Below are positions 25,831 to 34,290 of a stretch of DNA of 64,000 bases, one piece after another; within the stretch, counting starts at the first letter, position 1; every line of letters starts with the position of its first letter. The stretch comes from Sediminibacterium sp964460235 (GTDB taxonomy: Bacteria; Bacteroidota; Bacteroidia; Chitinophagales; Chitinophagaceae). The notes under the pieces were generated by a model that saw only the letters and a program-made list of their open reading frames with translations, did no database searches and had not been told where the DNA came from. The translations under genes and the position numbers were made by a program. The stretch lies in the NCBI GenBank assembly GCA_964460235.1, contig CAYWPM010000004.1, positions 186,001 through 250,000 on the forward strand, in the 5' to 3' direction.

Positions 25831-26592
25831 CTAGTAACGTTTCTTGAACTGACCGCCACGACCTTCCTGCCTGCCGCCATTGTTGCTCCGGTTACCTCCC
25901 TGGTTGCCGCCGCCACGGTTGCCACCCTGGGCCCTTCCGCCGCGGTTGTTATCGCGCTGGCCACCCTGGCTTCTTCCGCCGCTCCGGCCGCCAAAGTTCT
26001 GCTGCCAACGGCCACCGCCACTGCGGGGATATTCGTCGCGCTCAAAATTCTGGTTGCGGTGTTTGATATATGGGGTGTTGCTGAATTCAAGCTGTCCGCC
26101 GGTAATGCTGTTCAGTTCCGTACGGATGGTATCATCGTGCACCAGTTCCTTGTGCCAGTTGCTGTATGCCAGCTTCATGTAATAGGCAATGGCATGCGCA
26201 AAACCAGCTTTTTTCTCAGGATCCTCTTCTTTCAGGGCCTTGTCTATCACCACTTCCAGGTTCTTACCCAGGTGCGCATATTTGGGATGGCGCTTGGGAT
26301 AAGGAATGGGGTCGGGTTTTTGTTTGTAGGTCTCTCTCTGGGGAATGGGGTAGGGACTGTCCACATCCAGTTTAAAATCACTGATGAAGAACAGGTGGTC
26401 CCAAAGTTTATGCCTGAAGTCCTCTACATTCTTTAAATGGGGGTTCACAAAGCCCATCAGCTCAATTACATACTGGGCCTGCTGCTGTCTTTTTTCACGG
26501 TCCTCAATGGTCAGCAGGTATTCCACCATTTTTTGTACATGGCGGCCATATTCCTTCATGCCCAGGTAATTTCTCTCGGTATTATATTCCAT
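25831..26592 (-). CDS. DUF4290 protein with RGG-rich tail
   Basis: 253 residues. The first 180 form the all-helical DUF4290 domain (MEYNTERNYLGMKEYGRHVQ start; YPKRHPKYAHLGKNLE middle). The last 65 or so are low complexity, rich in Gly, Arg, Asn and Gln with many RGG and GGR triplets, like RNA-binding tails. Function is unknown. It precedes murA on the same strand, likely in one transcript. A TACATTTG box lies 20 bases upstream. No signal peptide. Confidence 0.88.
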   Translation of the reverse strand: MEYNTERNYLGMKEYGRHVQKMVEYLLTIEDREKRQQQAQYVIELMGFVNPHLKNVEDFRHKLWDHLFFISDFKLDVDSPYPIPQRETYKQKPDPIPYPKRHPKYAHLGKNLEVVIDKALKEEDPEKKAGFAHAIAYYMKLAYSNWHKELVHDDTIRTELNSITGGQLEFSNTPYIKHRNQNFERDEYPRSGGGRWQQNFGGRSGGRSQGGQRDNNRGGRAQGGNRGGGNQGGNRSNNGGRQEGRGGQFKKRY

Positions 26593-26612
26593 AATTTGTA
26601 CGTCTACAGTAG

Positions 26613-26620
26613 CAAATGTA
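26613..26620 (-). promoter_or_regulatory. -7 promoter box for DUF4290-murA
   Basis: The minus strand reads TACATTTG, a full consensus match, 20 bases before ATG 26592. No -33 TTG seen. Confidence 0.5.
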
Positions 26621-26632
26621 AAGTAATCAGCA

Positions 26633-26933
26633 CAGATTGGCTATGATTTGGGGTATGAAGGGCAGGATTTTACCGTATTCCGGCCTGTTTTAACGATCCA
26701 TAATGGTGGATGCCTCTTTTTACCGGCTGCTGGATCCATGGCATCGGTTCTTGTGTCACTCACTTCAGGGTTCGGGGCCAGGTCAGCGGTTCCCTTGCAA
26801 ATCATAGGGATCATACCCCAAATCATATCCAATCTGCGTTCAGAGCTATGATTTTACGGCTATTCCGGACTGGGTCAGCGTTTTCCCTTGCAAATCATAG
26901 GGATCATACCCCAAATCATATCCAATCTGCGTT
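26633..26933. repeat. Compound repeat: one inverted and two direct copies between DUF4290 and pheS
   Basis: Two direct copies of about 60 bases (26781-26840 and 26873-26933) share CATACCCCAAATCATATCC and differ little. A 25-base inverted partner with one mismatch lies at 26633-26657. ATTTTACC/GG...TATTCCGG segments (from 26667 and 26850) are also repeated. The gap of 353 bases (26593-26945) holds this, two promoter boxes and no gene. Confidence 0.8.
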
Positions 26934-26941
26934 TATCTTCG
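26934..26941 (+). promoter_or_regulatory. -7-like box directly before pheS
   Basis: TATCTTCG, one mismatch to consensus, ends 4 bases before ATG 26946, consistent with a leaderless pheS mRNA. It abuts the end of the second repeat copy. Confidence 0.45.
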
Positions 26942-26945
26942 CAAT

Positions 26946-27977
26946 ATGGAACAGTTAGTAAAACAGATCGAAGCCTACCGGCAGGAGATCGCGGCCGCTG
27001 AGGCAAATACCCCGGAAGCGGTAGAGGAATTTCGTATCAAATACCTGGGTACCAAGGGATTGGTGAAAACCGTCATGGGCGAAATGCGCCAGGTACCCAA
27101 CGAACGTAAAAAAGAGTTCGGGCAGATATTGAACGATTTTAAACTGTTTGTAGAAGAAAAATATGCTTTACTGAAAGAAAGCAACAGCGGTGCCGCAACG
27201 GCCGATACCCTGAAAATAGACTGGAGTTTGCCTGGCGATCCTGTTGCTGTAGGCACCCGGCACCCGTTGAATATTGTGCGCAACCAGATCGTGTCTATTT
27301 TCAAACGACTCGGGTTTGCGGTGGCGGAAGGACCGGAGATCGAGGACGACTGGCACAATTTCGGCGCCATGAACCTGCCTGAAGACCATCCGGCGCGAGA
27401 TATGCAGGATACCTTTTATATCAACCAGAACCCATCCTGGCTGTTGCGTACCCATACCAGCAGTGTGCAGGCAAGGGTGATGGAGACCCAGAAACCGCCG
27501 ATCAGGGTGATCTGTCCGGGTAAAGTGTATAGGAACGAGACCATCAGCGCAAGGGCGCACTGTTTCTTTCACCAGGTAGAAGGTCTGTATGTGGATGAGA
27601 ATGTAAGTTTTGCCGATCTGAAACAGACCCTGTACTTTTTCGTGCAGGAAATGTTCGGCAACGATGTGAAAGTGCGTTTCCGCCCCAGTTACTTCCCGTT
27701 CACGGAACCCAGTGCTGAAATGGATATCAGTTGCCTCATCTGCAAAGGCGACGGCTGTAATATCTGTAAACATACCGGTTGGGTAGAGATCCTCGGCAGT
27801 GGAATGGTACATCCCAATGTACTCGAGAACTTCGGCATTGACTCGAATAAATATACCGGATTTGCCTTCGGTATGGGTGTAGAGCGGATCACGCAGCTGA
27901 AATACCAGGTGAATGATCTCCGGCTTTACTCGCAGAATGATATCCGTTTTCTGAAACAGTTCACCGGGGTGGTCTGA
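26946..27977 (+). CDS. pheS: Phenylalanyl-tRNA synthetase alpha subunit
   Basis: 343 residues, the class II catalytic subunit of the alpha2-beta2 enzyme that charges tRNA-Phe. An N-terminal coiled coil (about 1-85) binds tRNA; motif 2 is YRNETISARAHCFFHQVEGLYVD and motif 3 lies in GFAFGMGVERI. pheT is not next to it in this window. It starts 4 bases after a promoter-like box and its upstream region is made of repeats. Confidence 0.97.
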   Translation: MEQLVKQIEAYRQEIAAAEANTPEAVEEFRIKYLGTKGLVKTVMGEMRQVPNERKKEFGQILNDFKLFVEEKYALLKESNSGAATADTLKIDWSLPGDPVAVGTRHPLNIVRNQIVSIFKRLGFAVAEGPEIEDDWHNFGAMNLPEDHPARDMQDTFYINQNPSWLLRTHTSSVQARVMETQKPPIRVICPGKVYRNETISARAHCFFHQVEGLYVDENVSFADLKQTLYFFVQEMFGNDVKVRFRPSYFPFTEPSAEMDISCLICKGDGCNICKHTGWVEILGSGMVHPNVLENFGIDSNKYTGFAFGMGVERITQLKYQVNDLRLYSQNDIRFLKQFTGVV

Positions 27978-28113
27978 ACAGATACCAATATTTACACAGG
28001 ATCCACATGTGTTGATGGGTGGTAGCTTCTTCCACCAGGTCCGTCATGATGTTGTCTGCCGGCAGATGGGCGATCGAATCAAATAAATACTCATTATTAG
28101 GTATTTGCCCCGA

Positions 28114-28138
28114 TATCCCGTCGGGATAGTTTTGTTTT
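28114..28138 (+). terminator. Possible terminator or operator before the lipoprotein gene
   Basis: TATCCCG-t-CGGGATA (28114-28128) is a perfect 7-bp inverted repeat followed by a T-rich tract, between pheS and the lipoprotein. The loop is only one base, so it may instead be a protein site. Confidence 0.35.
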
Positions 28139-28153
28139 CATAAAATCCAACGT

Positions 28154-28552
28154 ATGAAAATGAAAATGTTCGTCTGTCTTGCAGTGTTTACCTCTATGTT
28201 ATTCGGGTGTTCCAAGGATGCAGAAGATGCTGCCAACTCAAGCGGATTCTCTGCTGCAGATATCAATGGTACCTGGAAAGAGGGTACAACAGGATTTACG
28301 GTAAGGATCAGTGGGGTCAGTTCCGGCAGCATGGGGAAAGGAACTGTATATGCCACCGGAACGGCTTTCCCGGCATCAGCATTGGGAGGCACCTGTATGA
28401 AAGAAGTTGAATTCATACGCGGTGGTTACTGGGAAGCCTATAACCAATCGTATACCGGGAGCAGCTGGTACCAGAGCCAAGTGATCGGCCTGGCAATGAA
28501 TGATGCAAAAACTGAATTTAAAATAGGTACGAAGGTGTACAGGCGTCAGTAA
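28154..28552 (+). CDS. Small lipoprotein, unknown function
   Basis: 132 residues. The signal sequence ends in a lipobox, SMLFGCSK (Cys near residue 19), so the mature protein is lipid-anchored. About 110 residues follow, Gly- and Ser-rich with alternating hydrophobics that suggest a small beta-sandwich or barrel. No known domain was recognised. It converges on the response-regulator gene with a shared hairpin between them. Confidence 0.8.
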   Translation: MKMKMFVCLAVFTSMLFGCSKDAEDAANSSGFSAADINGTWKEGTTGFTVRISGVSSGSMGKGTVYATGTAFPASALGGTCMKEVEFIRGGYWEAYNQSYTGSSWYQSQVIGLAMNDAKTEFKIGTKVYRRQ

Positions 28553-28585
28553 CTGACGTGGTCATACTCCTTATGTATTCCTATC

Positions 28586-28613
28586 AGGTATCCCTTCGGG
28601 GGAGGGGATACCT
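28586..28613. terminator. Bidirectional terminator between lipoprotein and response regulator genes
   Basis: AGGTATCCC (28586-28594) pairs with GGGATACCT (28605-28613). TTTATAAAAT follows on the plus side. It lies between two convergent stops. Confidence 0.7.
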
Positions 28614-29252
28614 TTATAAAATATTATGCTGTTTGGCAAAATTCACAAGCCCGGCCACATTTTTAACCCCTAGTTTTTTCAGGATATTCCTGCGATGTGT
28701 GTTCACCGTAAGTTCACTTAGAAAAAGCGTGGATGCGATTTCTCTGGTGGTCATCTCCTGGCATACCAGCCGAAGGATCCCTACTTCACGTTTGGTCAGC
28801 TGGTATTTTTTCAGGAACTCATCAAAGTAATAGGAGTTCTCCTGTAGGGAAGGGGATTCTTCCATTTGCTGAAAATAAGATCCTCCAGACAATACCGTAC
28901 CGATGGCGTCACGCAATTCACCGGCAGAAGAATTTTTGGCCAGATAACCGTCCGCCTGCATTTTCTTTATCTTGTTGATCAGGTCTGGTTGTGAATAATT
29001 GGATAGAATCAGCACTTTTATATGCGGAAAACCCTGTTTGATCTTTTCAAGGCATTGGAGCCCGTCATATCCGGGCATATTCAGATCCAGTAACACAAGA
29101 TCCGGTTTCTCACGAATCACCGCATCGATCAATTGATGGCCGTTCTGTGCGGTCGCCACAATAACCAGGGATGCGTCCTCTTTCAAAATGGATTGCACCC
29201 CTTCCAGCATGAATTGATGGTCATCTGCCAGAATGATCCTGTTCTTTGTCAT
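28614..29252 (-). CDS. LuxR/NarL-type response regulator
   Basis: About 212 residues. The receiver domain has the acidic DD pair (ILADDHQ), the phospho-acceptor Asp in DLVLLDLNMPG and the conserved Lys near 105. The C-terminal LuxR helix-turn-helix reads LTKREVGILRLVCQEMTTREIA and ELTVNTHRRNILKKLGVKN. It is the partner of the overlapping histidine kinase gene upstream (32 bases overlap), so the two are translationally coupled. Target genes are unknown. Confidence 0.93.
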   Translation of the reverse strand: MTKNRIILADDHQFMLEGVQSILKEDASLVIVATAQNGHQLIDAVIREKPDLVLLDLNMPGYDGLQCLEKIKQGFPHIKVLILSNYSQPDLINKIKKMQADGYLAKNSSAGELRDAIGTVLSGGSYFQQMEESPSLQENSYYFDEFLKKYQLTKREVGILRLVCQEMTTREIASTLFLSELTVNTHRRNILKKLGVKNVAGLVNFAKQHNIL

Positions 29253-31089
29253 ACACAATCGGGATTTCTATCGTTATAATTAGTCCTTGATCCTTGTCGC
29301 TGTCAATCGCCATCATACCCCCGTAATAGGTCACTTTCGAACGGATGCCCGTTATACCAATTCCTTCGCCTGTTGCAGGATTGTCTGTAAATCCTACACC
29401 ATTGTCTTCGGCTACGATCGTGAATACATCCTCATATTCCGATACCTGTAATAAAGCATGTGTAGCCCCCGAATGTTTGGCTATGTTATTGAGTAATTCA
29501 TACGTGATGCTGTACAGGGTCAGGTAATATTGTTCCAGCCTGGGGTGGTAGGTCTCAAAACCGATCACTTCCACCTGCATTTGTATCCTGCCGGATGCAT
29601 TGAATATGCTGACCAGTTTGTCCAGTGCGCTCCTGAACCCTACCTGTGTTAACATTACAGGGCTTAACGCATGACTCAGGCTTCTCACCATCCCGGATAC
29701 GATCCCTACGGCTTCTTCGGTTTTTTCAAACTGGGCGGAAACATCCTGCTGCAGCAATACCTGTTTTTCCCTGATCGAGGCGAGATTGAATTTGATACCC
29801 GATAACAGGGACCCTACCACATCGTGTAACTGGCTGGCAATATGGCCTCGCTCCTCCTGCTGAACCTGCATCAACACTTTTGTGTTTTCCTTCTGTTGCC
29901 GGTTTAGGGCGATCAATAATGCCTCTTTGTCCAGACGATAGCGGTTGAAACGGTATACCAATCCTATGGTGAGGATGATTGTTTCTGCCACATAACCGAA
30001 AGCAAGCCCGTAATGGCTAAAGAAATGATCGAAACGGTTAAGGCTGCCAAGTGAGAACGATATCTGAAAAACGGCAGAGACCAAAAGGATCAATTGGGCC
30101 ACGAGGTAAAATGCGGCCAGTTTGTTTCCGCGTAAACTTGCGATGATCAGAATGATGAAAAAGACAATAATGTACAGTAAGGGTAAGAGGGGAATGACAT
30201 ATTGCAGGTACAACCACCACTTGTTCAGCTGGTTCTGGTCGTTGAGGCAAAGGGCCAGGACGATACATCCCGCCAGCAGGATGTTCATGAACCTCAGCGC
30301 ATTCAGGTGAACCCTGTTTTTAACACCGCCAATATACCTCACCAGGAATATGGAAGCGAAAATAAGCGGAAGGATCACGAACACGGGCCTGGCTTTACTG
30401 GCAAACCACGGCGTGTTGGGCCATAAGTATTCAAATCCGTAACCTGCATTCGCTAAAACCCATAACCATCCTGATGCTATGTATAGAATATAATACAGGT
30501 AGAGCCGGTCTCGTTCGATGATAAAAAGGTAAAGACCAAAGATGATCAGCAATAGCAACATCCCGGTGAAGAGAAAGAGGACTGTTTTGGTACGCGACTC
30601 TTCCTGTAATGCCTGTTTGATATCTGTCAGATGATAAGATAGCTGTAAGGACTCATTCCGTTTGTCTATTCTGGCCAGGTAAATCCCTTTCCGGTCGATC
30701 GGGAAGTAGAAACCGGTGGCTTCAACAGGCCTTTGGCGGAAGGGATAATAATCACCTGTGATCCATTGTGTCTGTATAGCGCTATCTGAAACAAAATAAA
30801 AATGGATACGGTTGATATGGTGATGGCCAATGTATAACAACATCGAATCTGCCGGTTTTGCAGCAGGATTTTCATAAATGAGCCAGAAAAGTGAACGCGT
30901 GAAACTGAGGTTCTTCCCATTTTCGGGAGCCTGTTTTACGGCGTGCTTTTTGTATAGTTCTACTACGTGCCCTGGATCGGAATAGGCGGAACTGTCTTCG
31001 TACAGGTAAAATAGGGGAGTATTGTTTTGTGCCAACAGCCTGCTTCCCGGCATGGTAAAAAATAAAAGCAGGAATAAAACAACACGCAT
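29221..31089 (-). CDS. 7TM-DISM sensor histidine kinase (HisKA_3)
   Basis: 622 residues. A signal sequence (MRVVLFLLLFFTMPGSRLLAQ) is followed by a periplasmic 7TMR-DISMED2-like domain (about 25-165), seven membrane segments (about 175-380), a coiled coil, a HisKA_3 dimer domain with the His in IASQLHDVVGSLLSG, and a HATPase with ELLNNIAKHSG and DNGVGF. The frame is open from 31215, but ATG 31089 gives the signal peptide and follows a strong promoter. It pairs with the NarL-type regulator downstream. The ligand is unknown. Confidence 0.92.
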   Translation of the reverse strand: MRVVLFLLLFFTMPGSRLLAQNNTPLFYLYEDSSAYSDPGHVVELYKKHAVKQAPENGKNLSFTRSLFWLIYENPAAKPADSMLLYIGHHHINRIHFYFVSDSAIQTQWITGDYYPFRQRPVEATGFYFPIDRKGIYLARIDKRNESLQLSYHLTDIKQALQEESRTKTVLFLFTGMLLLLIIFGLYLFIIERDRLYLYYILYIASGWLWVLANAGYGFEYLWPNTPWFASKARPVFVILPLIFASIFLVRYIGGVKNRVHLNALRFMNILLAGCIVLALCLNDQNQLNKWWLYLQYVIPLLPLLYIIVFFIILIIASLRGNKLAAFYLVAQLILLVSAVFQISFSLGSLNRFDHFFSHYGLAFGYVAETIILTIGLVYRFNRYRLDKEALLIALNRQQKENTKVLMQVQQEERGHIASQLHDVVGSLLSGIKFNLASIREKQVLLQQDVSAQFEKTEEAVGIVSGMVRSLSHALSPVMLTQVGFRSALDKLVSIFNASGRIQMQVEVIGFETYHPRLEQYYLTLYSITYELLNNIAKHSGATHALLQVSEYEDVFTIVAEDNGVGFTDNPATGEGIGITGIRSKVTYYGGMMAIDSDKDQGLIITIEIPIVYDKEQDHSGR

Positions 31090-31114
31090 GGATATTGGGA
31101 TCAGAGGGTGATTA

Positions 31115-31146
31115 CAAATATAGAGTAGAACGGGTATATAAAACAA
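31115..31146 (-). promoter_or_regulatory. Promoter of the two-component operon
   Basis: On the minus strand TTG (31146-31144), 21 bases, TATATTTG (31122-31115), 25 bases before ATG 31089. It excludes the upstream in-frame start at 31215. Confidence 0.65.
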
Positions 31147-31229
31147 CTTGGCCGGGCTGCTTTGGTAAGCCCTGTTGCAATGGGATAGCAGATGGTAAAT
31201 ACTCATTATCTTCACTCATCAATCATCGC

Positions 31230-31967
31230 ATGATCCACGCTACCAAAGGTATTGTGTTACGAACGGTAAAATATGGTGATACCAGTATCATCACTACCGT
31301 GTATACAGAACTATTTGGGATTCAGAGTTATATCGTAAAAGGTGTGCGGCAAAGCAGTAAGACCTCTTCGGGTAAGGCCGGTTTTTTCCAGCCATCTGCT
31401 ATTCTCGATATGGAAGTGTACCACAACGAACAGAAACAGCTGCAATTCATCAAGGAATACCAGTGGGCGTATCTGTACGAAAAAGTGCTGTTTGATGTGG
31501 TCCGGAATGCAGTGGCCATGTATGTCATTGAATTACTGCAGCACAGTCTCAAACAACCCGAGGCCAACCCTGAATTGTTTTACCTGATTGAGGATACATT
31601 GAAACAGCTGGATAAGGGTAATGATACCTTGACCGGTAACCTTCCGCTTTATTTTACACTGCACCTGGCCGGTGAACTGGGCTTTCAGTTGCAGGGTGCC
31701 TACAGCCAGCAAACGCCGGTGCTCGACCTGCAGGAAGGTGTGTTCACAAGAGAGATACCCACGCACCCATATTACCTGGAAGGTTTAATGGCCAAGACCA
31801 CCTCGGATCTTGCCGGATTGCAGTTCTATAATGATCTTGAAACATTTGCTTTAAACCGGACCATGCGAAGGGAATTGTTGCAGGCGTATCAGACTTTTTT
31901 ATCGCTGCATATCTCGGACTTTGGAGAGATGCGCAGTTATGGGATCTTGCAGGAGATACTTGCGTGA
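31230..31967 (+). CDS. recO: DNA repair protein RecO
   Basis: 245 residues. The N-terminal OB fold begins MIHATKGIVLRTVKYGDTSIITTVYT and the helical C-terminal part follows, as in RecO. It helps RecR load RecA onto SSB-coated DNA. The frame opens at 31095, but ATG 31230 gives the family N-terminus. It is divergent from the two-component operon, with a TATCTTCA box about 15 bases before the start. Confidence 0.92.
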   Translation: MIHATKGIVLRTVKYGDTSIITTVYTELFGIQSYIVKGVRQSSKTSSGKAGFFQPSAILDMEVYHNEQKQLQFIKEYQWAYLYEKVLFDVVRNAVAMYVIELLQHSLKQPEANPELFYLIEDTLKQLDKGNDTLTGNLPLYFTLHLAGELGFQLQGAYSQQTPVLDLQEGVFTREIPTHPYYLEGLMAKTTSDLAGLQFYNDLETFALNRTMRRELLQAYQTFLSLHISDFGEMRSYGILQEILA

Positions 31968-31968
31968 T

Positions 31969-31997
31969 GATGAGTGAATGAGTGGATGAGTGAATGA
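31969..31997 (+). repeat. Short GAGTGAATGA-type degenerate run
   Basis: Right after the recO stop there is a run of near-tandem words, TGAGTGAATGAGTGGATGAGTG-like, of about 28 bases. It resembles one arm of the degenerate arrays elsewhere in the window; no complementary arm was seen. Confidence 0.4.
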
Positions 31998-32014
31998 ATT
32001 TGTGTTGGAGTGCA

Positions 32015-33199
32015 TCAGAGGAGTCGTTGCACGGTGGTGTGAGAGTTGATCTGTTGGTTTGCTACTTGTTGGATCAGTATGATGCCAGGCTGTTTTCCTT
32101 TTTCAAAACTTCCCAAACGATCTTCCATTTGAAGGGCTTTTGCGCCGTTATAAGTGGCCCATTGCAGAAGTTCGGCCAGCGGAACCTGTGGGAAGAAACG
32201 GCTGATCGTTTGTAACTCATCAAGAATACTCAGGCTGTGGTTGCTGGCCAGGCTGTCTGTGCCAATGACCAGACTGGCCTGTTGCCTGCGAAACAGCTCA
32301 ACGGGAGGCAAAGCCTGTTCAATATATTGGTTGGCATTGATGCAGATACACCAGTTCACATCTGGAGAGATCGTAGTTGCAAAGAGCAGGTCCGTTTCTT
32401 TCGTAAATGTGTTGTGTACCAGTAATTGTTTTCGGGCGGGCAGCATTTTTTCAAAATAAGAGCGCAGGCTGCTTTTGCCAGTGGGTGTAAAGAAATCCGT
32501 ATCAATATTCATCAGACCATACATCCGCATAAAATCACCCTGTTTGTTTTGAAACAGGCTGTCCTCAAAACCGGTTTCCTGGTTGTGTATGGTTACGGTC
32601 TGGTTGTGAAAATAAGGCATCATCAGATCCCACAATTCATTGGAAACGGAATAGGGGGCATGTGGCGCCAGCGTGGTCCGGAACCGGCTGTCTGCAGGTT
32701 GCAGTTGCTGAAATGCCTGGTAAACCTCTAAAGATCTGTTGAAGCGGGCCTCTGCCGCATGGGGTAACCAGCCGGTCAGTTCAATAAAATTGTAATAAGC
32801 CAACCGCTGTTTTGCTTTTTGGGCGAGCGTGAGGGAATTGTTACAGATATCACCTACGGCAACAATGCCATTGGCAAGCATTTCATCTTCGGCTGTTGCT
32901 ATGGCATCCAGTATTTCTGCTTCAGGAAAATGGCGTTCGTTCACGATCCGGAACACAAAATCCACCAGCCCGGTCTTTTCGGGTATGCGGCCGCGCAGGT
33001 GACTCAATTCCAGGTGGCAATGGCAGTTGACGAAACCGGGACTGAGCAGTCCGGGAAAACGCTGAATATCTTCACCGGCTTCGTGCTGGTCAACAATGGC
33101 CTCAACGGTTCCCTGTTCATCGGTGATCAATACTTTCTCAGGGCCGAGGATCTCGGTTCCGGTGAAAAGCTGGGTAGCCTGGAATTTCTGGTAAGACAA
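32015..33199 (-). CDS. Amidohydrolase-family deaminase-like protein
   Basis: 394 residues. Metal-ligand motifs are GFVNCHCHLELSHL (HxH type), TLAPHAPYSVSN, the His in VHNTF and the Asp in IGTDSLASN, as in the TRZ/ATZ and SAH/MTA deaminase group. The substrate is unknown; a purine-like ring is a guess from the family. The start appears to be TTG 33199, in the same frame as higA and only 3 bases after its stop (TAA-ATT-TTG), so its translation may depend on higA. Confidence 0.85.
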   Translation of the reverse strand: MSYQKFQATQLFTGTEILGPEKVLITDEQGTVEAIVDQHEAGEDIQRFPGLLSPGFVNCHCHLELSHLRGRIPEKTGLVDFVFRIVNERHFPEAEILDAIATAEDEMLANGIVAVGDICNNSLTLAQKAKQRLAYYNFIELTGWLPHAAEARFNRSLEVYQAFQQLQPADSRFRTTLAPHAPYSVSNELWDLMMPYFHNQTVTIHNQETGFEDSLFQNKQGDFMRMYGLMNIDTDFFTPTGKSSLRSYFEKMLPARKQLLVHNTFTKETDLLFATTISPDVNWCICINANQYIEQALPPVELFRRQQASLVIGTDSLASNHSLSILDELQTISRFFPQVPLAELLQWATYNGAKALQMEDRLGSFEKGKQPGIILIQQVANQQINSHTTVQRLL

Positions 33200-33202
33200 A
33201 AT

Positions 33203-33574
33203 TTACTGGAGTTTGTATTCTTTGATCAAAGCCTCTGCGGGTATGCGGAGTAATTTACTGAATTTACGGATCATGGTCAGGGATAATGCCTGCTTGTAAT
33301 TTAAAACCTTGCTTACGGTTCCTTTATCACCATAGGCTTTTGCCAGGTCGGCAGGTTTGTAGCCAAAATCCTCCATCCGGATCTTGATGAATTCGATGGG
33401 GTCCAATTCGGGAAGCATAGAATTTCTTTTTCCATAATCATCAATCAAAAAAGCAAGCAGCATTTTTTCTTTGTGATCAGGAGATTCTCTTGTGGCATAT
33501 TTGACCTCTTCGAATCGTTCGCATGCTTTTCGATAATCCAATTCATCCTCTAGCAGGTACCATGCATTTTTCAT
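33203..33574 (-). CDS. higA: HigA-type antitoxin
   Basis: About 123 residues from ATG 33574, which is 4 bases after the toxin stop; longer starts overlapping higB are possible (to 33613). The C-terminal half is an XRE helix-turn-helix: PADLAKAYGDKGTVSKVLNYKQALSLTMIRKFSKLL. The N-terminal half should bind the toxin. Such antitoxins also repress their own promoter, and a palindrome is present there. The toxin-first order matches higBA. Confidence 0.88.
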   Translation of the reverse strand: MKNAWYLLEDELDYRKACERFEEVKYATRESPDHKEKMLLAFLIDDYGKRNSMLPELDPIEFIKIRMEDFGYKPADLAKAYGDKGTVSKVLNYKQALSLTMIRKFSKLLRIPAEALIKEYKLQ

Positions 33575-33578
33575 AAAA

Positions 33579-33872
33579 CTAGATTGTTGTTGCATCAATT
33601 TTATCATATTCATTATGAGAACCGATAAATCTCACATTTATAATCTCATCCTCATAATCAAGCTCAACCACCAGGCGATAGGTATTGTGTAAGATCTCAA
33701 ATCTTGCTCTTTTATTGGGTAGCATTTTGGCATTAGGGAAATCCTTTAACACATCCTGGTTTTTCTTCCACCGGGCTTCTTCTGTTGCTTTTCGCCAGGC
33801 AGAAAGGCTTTTCCTGGCATGAGCATGTCGCTTCGCGAAGTTTTCAACAAGCATTGGATTGATGATCTTCAT
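33579..33872 (-). CDS. higB: HigB-type mRNA interferase toxin
   Basis: 97 residues. The HigB pattern is clear: FAKRHAHARKSLSAWRKATEEARWKKNQDVLKDFPNA and the C-terminal RLVVELDYEDEIINVRFIGSHNEYDKID. It belongs to the RelE-like fold and cuts mRNA at ribosomes. It is the first gene of the pair, with its promoter about 80 bases upstream. It lies upstream of an amidohydrolase and next to the ribosomal operon. Confidence 0.9.
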   Translation of the reverse strand: MKIINPMLVENFAKRHAHARKSLSAWRKATEEARWKKNQDVLKDFPNAKMLPNKRARFEILHNTYRLVVELDYEDEIINVRFIGSHNEYDKIDATTI

Positions 33873-33949
33873 ATTACCGGGTTATCGTTGCATTGCACGA
33901 TTCCGGTCAGTAAAACTCAATCGCACCATCCAGGTGGCAGAAAGACCGG

Positions 33950-33984
33950 CAAAGTATAAAAAAGTTGGCAAAAGACCAACTTTT
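33950..33984 (-). promoter_or_regulatory. higBA promoter with overlapping operator palindrome
   Basis: AAAAGTTGG (33960-33968) and CCAACTTTT (33976-33984) form a perfect 9-bp inverted repeat. On the minus strand, TTG (33979-33977), 18 bases and TATACTTTG (33958-33950, one base longer than the usual box) surround it, so a dimer bound there would block the promoter. The binder is probably HigA (inference). Confidence 0.6.
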
Positions 33985-34206
33985 GCAAAAATATTCACCT
34001 CACCGCTTACCATGAAGCGTATTTGTACGCAGGCATGGTTGTTTTTGCACCCGCTAAAAGGGTTGCTAGGGTTGAATCAGGCAGGCAGACGGGCCTATAA
34101 TGCTGTAAATTCGTAGGTTTCAGCGCCCTTTGAAATCAATCGGTCAAAATTATTATTGTAAATCAATCAGTTGCAAGATGTCGATCTGAAATACTTTTGA
34201 AAATCC
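33985..34206. other. Intergenic region upstream of rplM with no gene seen
   Basis: Part of a 418-base gap (33873-34290) between higB and rplM. Besides the higBA operator and the rplM promoter nothing was recognised; a duplicated AATCAATC motif lies near 34135 and 34161. Confidence 0.5.
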
Positions 34207-34238
34207 TTGGAAAATTGACCGGGGCGGGCCTACCTTCG
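34207..34238 (+). promoter_or_regulatory. Promoter of the rplM-rpsI operon
   Basis: TTG (34207-34209), 21 bases, TACCTTCG (34231-34238). A leader of about 50 bases follows with a small hairpin, CGGCG (34254-34258) with CGCCG (34265-34269). Confidence 0.55.
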
Positions 34239-34290
34239 CCGTCCATTTAAAATCGGCGGGATAGCGCCGGTTTCATTAAAACGAAAAAAT

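Noticed and set aside
26646..26958. Open frames of 60-80 codons through the repeats before pheS
   Set aside because: They exist because the repeated module is open in frame; no start context, and they run into the pheS start.
31095..31229. N-terminal extension of recO from the first start in frame
   Set aside because: It would cover the divergent kinase promoter; ATG 31230 gives the normal RecO N-terminus.
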